From positions 33,332 through 97,331 of the forward strand of contig NGBS01001194.1 in the NCBI GenBank assembly GCA_002245135.1: DNA of 64,000 bases, read 5' to 3'. Shown here in pieces: positions 54,001-64,000 of the stretch. Under the pieces are notes generated by a model. The model did no database searches and was not told where the DNA came from. It was given only the letters and a program-made list of their open reading frames with translations. A program made the translations under genes and the position numbers. Numbering within the stretch: the first letter of the stretch is position 1; each line of letters opens with the position of its first letter. Origin of the DNA: Proteromonas lacertae (lineage: Eukaryota > Sar > Bigyra > Opalinata > Proteromonadidae).

Positions 54001-57000
54001 CACCTAAAACAGTAGCACATTTAGATGGTTCAGTTTTACAATCATTTAATTCTTCACTGTTTGTATCAATTATACATTCAAAATCATTCTTTGGTATATA
54101 TTTTGTTCCTGTTATTGTTCTTCCGTCATCATTCTTCGCAGTACTAGTTTCAGCAATATAATGAGTAAAACTTTCTCCTTTCATCTTTATTATATCAGTT
54201 CCTTTGATATAGAATTTTGTATCAGAATCTTTTGCTAAACTAAATGTTAAGATTGCATCAACTGGCACTTCGGGTGGATTTACAGGTTTAGGAGTAGGTT
54301 TACATGTGTCTTGTTTTATATTTTTAGCTATTAATTCAGCAATTGTATTATCAGCTGTTTTGATTTCTATGGCATTATATGTTCCATCAGATGGACTAAC
54401 AAATGTAGCTTTATCATTTTTATCATCTATTGGATAGGCTATTGTAAATTCACCTAAAACAGTAGCACATTTAGATGGTTCAGTTTTACAATCATTTAAT
54501 TCTTCACTGTTTGTATCAATTATACATTCAAAATCATTCTTTGGTATATATTTTGTTCCTGTTATTGTTCTTCCGTCATCACTCTTCGCAGTACTAGTTT
54601 CAGCAATATAATGAGTAAAACTTTCTCCTTTCATCTTTATTATATCAGTTCCTTTGATATAGAATTTTGTATCAGAATCTTTTGCTAAACTAAATGTTAA
54701 GATTGCATCAACTGGCACTTCGGGTGGATTTACAGGTTTAGGAGTAGGTTTACATGTGTCTTGTTTATATTTTTAGCTATTAATTCAGCAATTGTATTAT
54801 CAGCTGTTTTGATTTCTATGGCATTATATGTTCCATCAGATGGACTAACAAATGTAGCTTTATCATTTTTATCATCTATTGGATAGGCTATTGTAAATTC
54901 ACCTAAAACAGTAGCACATTTAGATGGTTCAGTTTTACAATCATTTAATTCTTCACTGTTTGTATCAATTATACATTCAAAATCATTCTTTGGTATATAT
55001 TTTGTTCCTGTTATTGTTCTTCCGTCATCACTCTTCGCAGTACTAGTTTCAGCAATATAATGAGTAAAACTTTCTCCTTTCATCTTTATTATATCAGTTC
55101 CTTTGATATAGAATTTTGTATCAGAATCTTTTGCTAAACTAAATGTTAAGATTGCATCAACTGGCACTTCGGGTGGATTTACAGGTTTAGGAGTAGGTTT
55201 ACATGTGTCTTGTTTTATATTTTTAGCTATTAATTCAGCAATTGTATTATCAGCTGTTTTGATTTCTATGGCATTATATGTTCCATCAGATGGACTAACA
55301 AATGTAGCTTTATCATTTTTATCATCTATTGGATAGGCTATTGTAAATTCACCTAAAACAGTAGCACATTTAGATGGTTCAGTTTTACAATCATTTAATT
55401 CTTCACTGTTTGTATCAATTATACATTCAAAATCATTCTTTGGTATATATTTTGTTCCTGTTATTGTTCTTCCGTCATCACTCTTCGCAGTACTAGTTTC
55501 AGCAATATAATGAGTAAAACTTTCTCTTTCATCTTTATTATATCAGTTCCTTTGATATAGAATTTTGTATCAGAATCTTTTGCTAAACTAAATGTTAAGA
55601 TTGCATCAACTGGCACTTCGGGTGGATTTACAGGTTTAGGAGTAGGTTTACATGTGTCTTGTTTTATATTTTTAGCTATTAATTCAGCAATTGTATTATC
55701 AGCTGTTTTGATTTCTATGGCATTATATGTTCCATCAGATGGACTAACAAATGTAGCTTTATCATTTATCATCTATATTGGGCTATTGTAAATTCACCTA
55801 AAACAGTAGCACATTTAGATGGTTCAGTTTTACAATCATTTAATTCTTCACTGTTTGTATCAATTATACATTCAAAATCATTCTTTGGTATATATTTGTT
55901 CCTGTTATTGTTCTTCCGTCATCACTCTTCGCAGTACTAGTTTCAGCAATATAATGAGTAAAACTTTCTCCTTTCATCTTTATTATATCAGTTCCTTTGA
56001 TATAGAATTTTGTATCAGAATCTTTTGCTAAACTAAATGTTAAGATTGCATCAACTGGCACTTCGGGTGGATTTACAGGTTTAGGAGTAGGTTTACATGT
56101 GTCTTGTTTTATATTTTTAGCTATTAATTCAGCAATTGTATTATCAGCTGTTTTGATTTCTATGGCATTATATGTTCCATCAGATGGACTAACAAATGTA
56201 GCTTTATCATTTTTATCATCTATTGGATAGGCTATTGTAAATTCACCTAAAACAGTAGCACATTTAGATGGTTCAGTTTTACAATCATTTAATTCTTCAC
56301 TGTTTGCATCAATTATACATTCAAAATCATTCTTTGGTATATATTTTGTTCCTGTTATTGTTCTTCCGTCATCACTCTTCGCAGTACTAGTTTCAGCAAT
56401 ATAATGAGTAAAACTTTCTCCTTTCATCTTTATTATATCAGTTCCTTTGATATAGAATTTTGTATCAGAATCTTTTGCTAAACTAAATGTTAAGATTGCA
56501 TCAACTGGCACTTCGGGTGGATTTACAGGTTTAGGAGTAGGTTTACATGTGTCTTGTTTTATATTTTTAGCTATTAATTCAGCAATTGTATTATCAGCTG
56601 TTTTGATTTCTATGGCATTATATGTTCCATCAGATGGACTAACAAATGTAGCTTTATCATTTTTATCATCTATTGGATAGGCTATTGTAAATTCACCTAA
56701 AACAGTAGCACATTTAGATGGTTCAGTTTTACAATCATTTAATTCTTCACTGTTTGCATCAATATACATTCAAAATCATTCTTTGGTATATATTTTGTTC
56801 CTGTTATTGTTCTTCCGTCATCACTCTTCGCAGTACTAGTTTCAGCAATATAATGAGTAAAACTTTCTCCTTTCATCTTTATTATATATCAGTTCCTTTG
56901 ATATAGAATTTTGTATCAGAATCTTTTGCTAAACTAAATGTTAAGATTGCATCAACTGGCACTTCGGGTGGATTTACAGGTTTAGGAGTAGGTTTACATG

Positions 57001-60000
57001 TGTCTTGTTTTATATTTTTAGCTATTAATTCAGCAATTGTATTATCAGCTGTTTTGATTTCTATGGCATTATATGTTCCATCAGATGGACTAACAAATGT
57101 AGCTTTATCATTTTTATCATCTATTGGATAGGCTATTGTAAATTCACCTAAAACAGTAGCACATTTAGATGGTTCAGTTTTACAATCATTTAATTCTTCA
57201 CTGTTTGCATCAATTATACATTCAAAATCATTCTTTGGTATATATTTTGTTCCTGTTATTGTTCTTCCGTCATCACTCTTCGCAGTACTAGTTTCAGCAA
57301 TATAATGAGTAAAACTTTCTCCTTTCATCTTTATTATATCAGTTCCTTTGATATAGAATTTTGTATCAGAAATTTTGCTAAACTAAATGTTAAGATTGCA
57401 TCAACTGGCACTTCGGGTGGATTTACAGGTTTAGGAGTAGGTTTACATGTGTCTTGTTTTATATTTTTAGCTATTAATTCAGCAATTGTATTATCAGCTG
57501 TTTTGATTTCTATGGCATTATGTTCCATCAGATGGACTAACAAATGTAGCTTTATCATTTTTATCATCTATTGGATAGGCTATTGTAAATTCACCTAAAA
57601 CAGTAGCACATTTAGATGGTTCAGTTTTACAATCATTTAATTCTTCACTGTTTGCATCAATTATACATTCAAAATCATTCTTTGGTATATATTTTGTTCC
57701 TGTTATTGTTCTTCCGTCATCACTCTTCGCAGTACTAGTTTCAGCAATATAATGAGTAAAACTTTCTCCTTTCATCTTTATTATATCAGTTCCTTTGATA
57801 TAGAATTTTGTATCAGAATCTTTTGCTAAACTAAATGTTAAGATTGCATCAACTGGCACTTCGGGTGGATTTACAGGTTTAGGAGTAGGTTTACATGTGT
57901 CTTGTTTTATATTTTTAGCTATTAATTCAGCAATTGTATTATCAGCTGTTTTGATTTCTATGGCATTATATGTTCCATCAGATGGACTAACAAATGTAGC
58001 TTTATCATTTTTATCATCTATTGGATAGGCTATTGTAAATTCACCTAAAACAGTAGCACATTTAGATGGTTCAGTTTTACAATCATTTAATTCTTCACTG
58101 TTTGCATCAATTATACATTCAAAATCATTCTTTGGTATATTTTGTTCCTGTTATTGTTCTTCCGTCATCACTCTTCGCAGTAGTAGTTTCAGCAATATAA
58201 TGAGTAAAACTTTCTCCTTTCATCTTTATTATATCAGTTCCTTTGATATAGAATTTTGTATCAGAATCTTTTGCTAAACTAAATGTTAAGATTGCATCAA
58301 CTGGCACTTCGGGTGGATTTACAGGTTTAGGAGTAGGTTTACATGTGTCTTGTTTTATATTTTTAGCTATTAATTCAGCAATTGTATTATCAGCTGTTTT
58401 GATTTCTATGGCATTATATGTTCCATCAGATGGACTAACAAATGTAGCTTTATCATTTTTATCATCTATTGGATAGGCTATTGTAAATTCACCTAAAACA
58501 GTAGCACATTTAGATGGTTCAGTTTTACAATCATTTAATTCTTCACTGTTTGCATCAATTATACATTCAAAATCATTCTTTGGTATATATTTTGTTCCTG
58601 TTATTTGTTCTTCCGTCATCACTCTTCGCAGTACTAGTTTCAGCAATATAATGAGTAAAACTTTCTCCTTTCATCTTTATTATATCAGTTCCTTTGATAT
58701 AGAATTTTGTATCAGAATTTTGCTAAACTAAATGTTAAGATTGCATCAACTGGCACTTCGGGTGGATTTACAGGTTTAGGAGTAGGTTTACATGTGTCTT
58801 TGTTTTATATTTTTAGCTATTAATTCAGCAATTGTATTATCAGCTGTTTTGATTTCTATGGCATTATATGTTCCATCAGATGGACTAACAAATGTAGCTT
58901 TATCATTTTTATCATCTATTGGATAGGCTATTGTAAATTCACCTAAAACAGTAGCACATTTAGATGGTTCAGTTTTACAATCATTTAATTCTTCACTGTT
59001 TGCATCAATTATACATTCAAAATCATTCTTTGGTATATATTTTGTTCCTGTTATTGTTCTTCCCGTCATCACTCTTCGCAGTACTAGTTTCAGCAATATA
59101 ATGAGTAAAACTTTCCCTTTCATCTTTATTATATCAGTTCCTTTGATATAGAATTTTGTATCAGAATCTTTTGCTAAACTAAATGTTAAGATTGCATCAA
59201 CTGGCACTTCGGGGTGGATTTACAGGTTTAGGAGTAGGTTTACATGTGTCTTGTTTTATATTTTTAGCTATTAATTCAGCAATTGTATTATCAGCTGTTT
59301 TGATTTCTATGGCATTATATGTTCCATCAGATGGACTAACAAATGTAGCTTTATCATTTTTATCATCTATTGGATAGGCTATTGTAAATTCACCTAAAAC
59401 AGTAGCACATTTAGATGGTTCAGTTTTACAATCATTTAATTCTTCACTGTTTGCATCAATTATACATTCAAAATCATTCTTTGGTATATATTTTGTTCCT
59501 GTTATTGTTCTTCCGTCATCATCTTCGCAGTACTAGTTTCAGCAATATAATGAGTAAAACTTTCTCCTTTCATCTTTATTATATCAGTTCCTTTGATATA
59601 GAATTTGTATCAGAATCTTTTGCTAAACTAAATGTTAAGATTGCATCAACTGGCACTTCGGGTGGATTTACAGGTTTAGGAGTAGGTTTACATGTGTCTT
59701 GTTTTATATTTTTAGCTATTAATTCAGCAATTGTATTATCAGCTGTTTTGATTTCTATGGCATTATATGTTCCATGATGGACTAACAAATGTAGCTTTAT
59801 CATTTTTATCATCTATTGGATAGGCTATTGTAAATTCACCTAAACAGTAGCACATTTAGATGGTTCAGTTTTACAATCATTTAATTCTTCACTGTTTGCA
59901 TCAATTATACATTCAATCATTCTTTGGTATATATTTTGTTCCTGTTATTGTTCTTCCGTCATCACTCTTCGCAGTACTAGTTTCAGCAATATAATGAGTA

Positions 60001-63000
60001 AAACTTTCTCCTTTCATCTTTATTATATCAGTTCCTTTTGATATAGAATTTTGTATCAGAATCTTTTGCTAAACTAAATGTTAAGATTGCATCAACTGGC
60101 ACTTCGGGTGGATTTACAGGTTTAGGAGTAGGTTTACATGTGTCTTGTTTTATATTTTTAGCTATTAATTCAGCAATTGTATTATCAGCTGTTTTGATTT
60201 CTATGGCATTATATGTGTTCCATCAGATGGACTAACAAATGTAGCTTTATCATTTTTATCATCTATTGGATAGGCTATTGTAAATTCACCTAAAACAGTA
60301 GCACATTTAGATGGTTCAGTTTTACAATCATTTAATTCTTCACTGTTTGTATCAATTATACATTCAAAATCATTCTTTGGTATATATTTTGTTCCTGTTA
60401 TTGTTCTTCCGTCATCACTCTTCGCAGTACTAGTTTCAGCAATATAATGAGTAAAACTTTCTCCTTTCATCTTTATTATATCAGTTCCTTTTGATATAGA
60501 ATTTTGTATCAGAATCTTTTGCTAAACTAAATGTTAAGATTGCATCAACTGGCACTTCGGGTGGATTTACAGGTTTAGGAGTAGGTTTACATGTGTCTTG
60601 TTTTATATTTTTAGCTATTAATTCAGCAAATTATCAGCTGTTTTGATTTCTATGGCATTATATGTTCCATCAGATGGACTAACAAATGTAGCTTTATCAT
60701 TTTTATCATCTATTGGATAGGCTATTGTAAATTCACCTAAAACAGTAGCACATTTAGATGGTTCAGTTTTACAATCATTTAATTCTTCACTGTTTGTATC
60801 AATATATACATTCAAAATCATTCTTTGGTATATATTTTGTTCCTGTTATTGTTCTTCCGTCATCACTCTTCGCAGTACTAGTTTCAGCAATATAATGAGT
60901 AAAACTTTCTCCTTTCATCTTTATTATATCAGTTCCTTTGATATAGAATTTTGTATCAGAATCTTTTGCTAAACTAAATGTTAAGATTGCATCAACTGGC
61001 ACTTCGGGTGGATTTACAGGTTTAGGAGTAGGTTTACATGTGTCTTGTTTTATATTTTTAGCTATTAATTCAGCAATTGTATTATCAGCTGTTTTGATTT
61101 CTATGGCATTATATGTTCCATCAGATGGACTAACAAATGTAGCTTTATCATTTTTATCATCTATTGATAGGCTATTGTAAATTCACCTAAACAGTAGCAC
61201 ATTTAGATGGTTCAGTTTTACAATCATTTAATTCTTCACTGTTTGCATCAATTATACATTCAAAATCATTCTTTGGTATATATTTTGTTCCTGTTATTGT
61301 TCTTCCCGTCATCATTCTTCGCAGTACTAGTTTCAGCAATATAATGAGTAAAACTTTCTCCTTTCATCTTTATTATATCAGTTCCTTTGATATAGAATTT
61401 TGTATCAGAATCTTTTGCTAAACTAAATGTTAAGATTGCATCAACTGGCACTTCGGGTGATTTACAGGTTTAGGAGTAGGTTTACATGTGTCTTGTTTTA
61501 TATTTTTAGCTATTAATTCAGCAATTGTATTATCAGCTGTTTTGATTTCTATGGCATTATATGTTCCATCAGATGGACTAACAAATGTAGCTTTATCATT
61601 TTTATCATCTATTGGATAGGCTATTGTAAATTCACCTAAAACAGTAGCACATTTAGATGGTTCAGTTTTACAATCATTTAATTCTTCACTGTTTGCATCA
61701 ATTATACATTCAAAATCATTCTTTGGTATATATTTTGTTCCTGTTATTGTTCTTCCGTCATCACTCTTCGCAGTACTAGTTTCAGCAATATAATGAGTAA
61801 AACTTTCTCCTTCATCTTTATTATATCAGTTCCTTTGATATAGAATTTTGTATCAGAATCTTTTGCTAAACTAAATGTTAAGATTGCATCAACTGGCACT
61901 TCGGGTGGATTTACAGGTTTAGGAGTAGGTTTACATGTGTCTTGTTTTATATTTTTAGCTATTAATTCAGCAATTGTATTATCAGCTGTTTTGATTTCTA
62001 TGGCATTATATGTTCCATCAGATGGACTAACAAATGTAGCTTTATCATTTTTATCATCTATTGGATAGGCTATTGTAAATTCACCTAAAACAGTAGCACA
62101 TTTAGATGGTTCAGTTTTACAATCATTTAATTCTTCACTGTTTGCATCAATTATACATTCAAAATCATTCTTTGGTATATATTTTGTTCCTGTTATTGTT
62201 CTTCTTCGTCATCACTCTTCGCAGTACTAGTTTCAGCAATATAATGAGTAAAACTTTCTCCTTTCATCTTTATTATATCAGTTCCTTTGATATAGAATTT
62301 TGTATCAGAATCTTTTGCTAAACTAAATGTTAAGATTGCATCAACTGGCACCTTCGGGTGGATTTACAGGTTTAGGAGTAGGTTTACATGTGTCTTGTTT
62401 TATATTTTTAGCTATTAATTCAGCAATTGTATTATCAGCTGTTTTTGATTTCTATGGCATTATATGTTCCATCAGATGGACTAACAAATGTAGCTTTATC
62501 ATTTTTATCATCTATTGGATAGGCTATTGTAAATTCACCTAAAACAGTAGCACATTTAGATGGTTCAGTTTTACAATCATTTAATTCTTCACTGTTTGTA
62601 TCAATTATACATTCAAAATCATTCTTTGGTATATATTTTGTTCCTGTTATTGTTCTTTCCGTCATCACTCTTCGCAGTACTAGTTTCAGCAATATAATGA
62701 GTAAAACTTTCTCCTTTCATCTTTATTATATCAGTTCCTTTGATATAGAATTTTGTATCAGAATCTTTTGCTAAACTAAATGTTAAGATTGCATCAACTG
62801 GCACTTCGGGTGGATTTACAGGTTTAGGAGTAGGTTTACATGTGTCTTGTTTTATATTTTTAGCTATTAATTCAGCAATTGTATTATCAGCTGTTTTGAT
62901 TTCTATGGCATTATATGTTCCATCAGATGGACTAACAAATGTAGCTTTATCATTTTTATCATCTATTGGATAGGCTATTGTAAATTCACTAAAACAGTAG

Positions 63001-64000
63001 CACATTTAGATGGTTCAGTTTTACAATCATTTAATTCTTCACTGTTTGCATCAATTATACATTCAAAATCATTCTTTGGTATATATTTTGTTCCTGTTAT
63101 TGTTCTTCCGTCATCACTCTTCGCAGTACTAGTTTCAGCAAATATAATGAGTAAAACTTTCTCCTTTCATCTTTATTATATCAGTTCCTTTGATATAGAA
63201 TTTTGTATCAGAATCTTTTGCTAAACTAAATGTTAAGATTGCATCAACTGGCACTTCGGGTGGATTTACAGTTTAGGAGTAGGTTTACATGTGTCTTGTT
63301 TTATATTTTTAGCTATTAATTCAGCAATTGTATTATCAGCTGTTTTGATTTCTATGGCATTATATGTTCCATCAGATGGACTAACAAATGTAGCTTTATC
63401 ATTTTTATCATCTATTGGATAGGCTATTGTAAATTCACCTAAAACAGTAGCACATTTAGATGGTTCAGTTTTACAATCATTTAATTCTTCACTGTTTGCA
63501 TCAATTATACATTCAAAATCATTCTTGGTATATATTTTGTTCCTGTATTGTTGCTTCTTCCGTCATCACTCTTCGCAGTACTAGTTTCAGCAATATAATG
63601 AGTAAAACTTTCTCCTTTCATCTTTATTATATCAGTTCCTTTGATATAGAATTTTGTATCAGAATCTTTTGCTAAACTAAATGTTAAGATTGCATCAACT
63701 GGCACTTCGGGTGGATTTACAGGTTTAGGAGTAGGTTTACATGTGTCTTGTTTTATATTTTTAGCTATTAATTCAGCAATTGTATTATCAGCTGTTTTGA
63801 TTTCTATGGCATTATATGTTCCATCAGATGGACTAACAAATGTAGCTTTATCATTTTTATCATCTATTGGATAGGCTATTGTAAATTCACCTAAAACAGT
63901 AGCACATTTAGATGGTTCAGTTTTACAATCATTTAATTCTTCACTGTTTGCATCAATTATACATTCAAAATCATTCTTTGGTATATATTTTGTTCCTGTT
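30042..64000 (-). CDS. Giant repetitive surface protein, 3' part (5' end outside the window)
   Basis: On the minus strand about 70 units of 150 codons run from the right edge and pass directly into a unique C-terminal region (32291-30042, 749 residues, clean frame). The repeats are beta-rich with four cysteines each (FECIID, NDCKTEPSKCAT, QDTCKPTP) and are joined by a proline-rich linker (KPTPKPVNPPEVPVD). The C-terminal region has more Asn/Ser-rich extracellular sequence with cysteines (ECKIPGG, GLCCERK), one membrane segment (WWVILIICVVGVLLIGIII, about 30690-30770), and a cytoplasmic PH domain (MEGYLLKEGRD ... YQRRYCVLYF ... CKKWVECFRDF, about 30205-30560). PH domains bind phosphoinositides or proteins. 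A type I receptor or adhesin of over 11,000 residues is implied. Many single-base frame breaks occur in the array, most likely consensus errors. No N-terminus is visible, so a signal peptide is assumed, not seen. Confidence 0.75.
32327..64000 (-). repeat. Tandem array of 450-bp coding units, about 70 copies
   Basis: The unit length is exactly 450 bp in clean stretches: the same string recurs at 32551, 33001 and 33451. The array runs without interruption to the window end. 450 is a multiple of three, so gain or loss of a unit keeps the frame. Copies are almost identical. Only two sites vary regularly: TGC/TGT on the plus strand (Ala/Thr in IID[A/T]NSEE) and CAC/CAT (Ser/Asn in TAK[S/N]DDG). 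At the left end identity stops near 32327, where the last unit has a diverged tail. Single-base insertions and deletions become frequent right of about 50 kb. Such identity implies recent expansion or constant homogenisation by unequal exchange or gene conversion. Confidence 0.97.

Noticed and set aside
32402-63675. Repeated short plus-strand frames of 60-120 codons along the array
   Set aside because: They are shadows of the 450-bp unit on the other strand and are cut at every unit by stops.
32327-64000. CRISPR array or satellite DNA
   Set aside because: The period is 450 bp with no spacers, and the unit is coding in one frame with codon-length periodicity and a link to a membrane-protein tail.

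Overview
The window is nuclear DNA from an AT-rich, gene-dense, unicellular eukaryote that builds cilia or flagella. Coding regions are split by very short introns: nearly all are 24 to 48 nt, with GTA starts and ATAG-like ends, and only three are longer (74, 91 and 103 nt). Genes lie 45 to 260 bp apart and use the standard stop codons. Ciliary genes (CFAP92-like, Tctex1 dynein light chain, IQCH) sit beside nuclear genes (class I HDAC, tandem-PHD protein, WDR46/UTP7, RAMA-domain protein) and a YAK1/DYRK kinase. The EGF-like modules (CSGHGTC / CDRSSGLCxC style) recall heterotrophic stramenopiles and other flagellates, but I cannot place the organism further. I saw no tRNA, rRNA, transposon or virus-like element.

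Left part (1-32 kb), in order: a secreted EGF-like gene cut by the window edge (-); CFAP92-like (-); Tctex1 light chain (+); RAMA-repeat nuclear protein (-); a large PA14/Ig-like adhesin with one membrane segment (-); a secreted EGF-like protein (+); IQCH (-); WDR46/UTP7 (+); an LRR protein (+); a YAK1-like kinase (-); class I HDAC (+); a PHD protein (+); and a possible F-BAR protein (-).

Right part (30-64 kb) is one giant minus-strand gene. Its 3' end encodes a unique C-terminal region with an extracellular stretch, one membrane segment and a cytoplasmic PH domain. Upstream of it lies a tandem array of 450-bp units (150 codons each), about 70 copies, running off the right edge. If all units are translated, the protein exceeds 11,000 residues and is a giant repetitive surface receptor or adhesin.

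Several minus-strand genes and the repeat array carry single-base frame breaks, mostly of the +1 type. In the array some breaks contain both alleles of a polymorphic site side by side. That points to consensus artefacts (merged copies or haplotypes) rather than dead genes, though programmed +1 frameshifting cannot be excluded for the unique genes. Genes such as HDAC, YAK1, WDR46, LRR, PHD, Tctex1 and the EGF protein assemble cleanly, with total exon lengths divisible by three.
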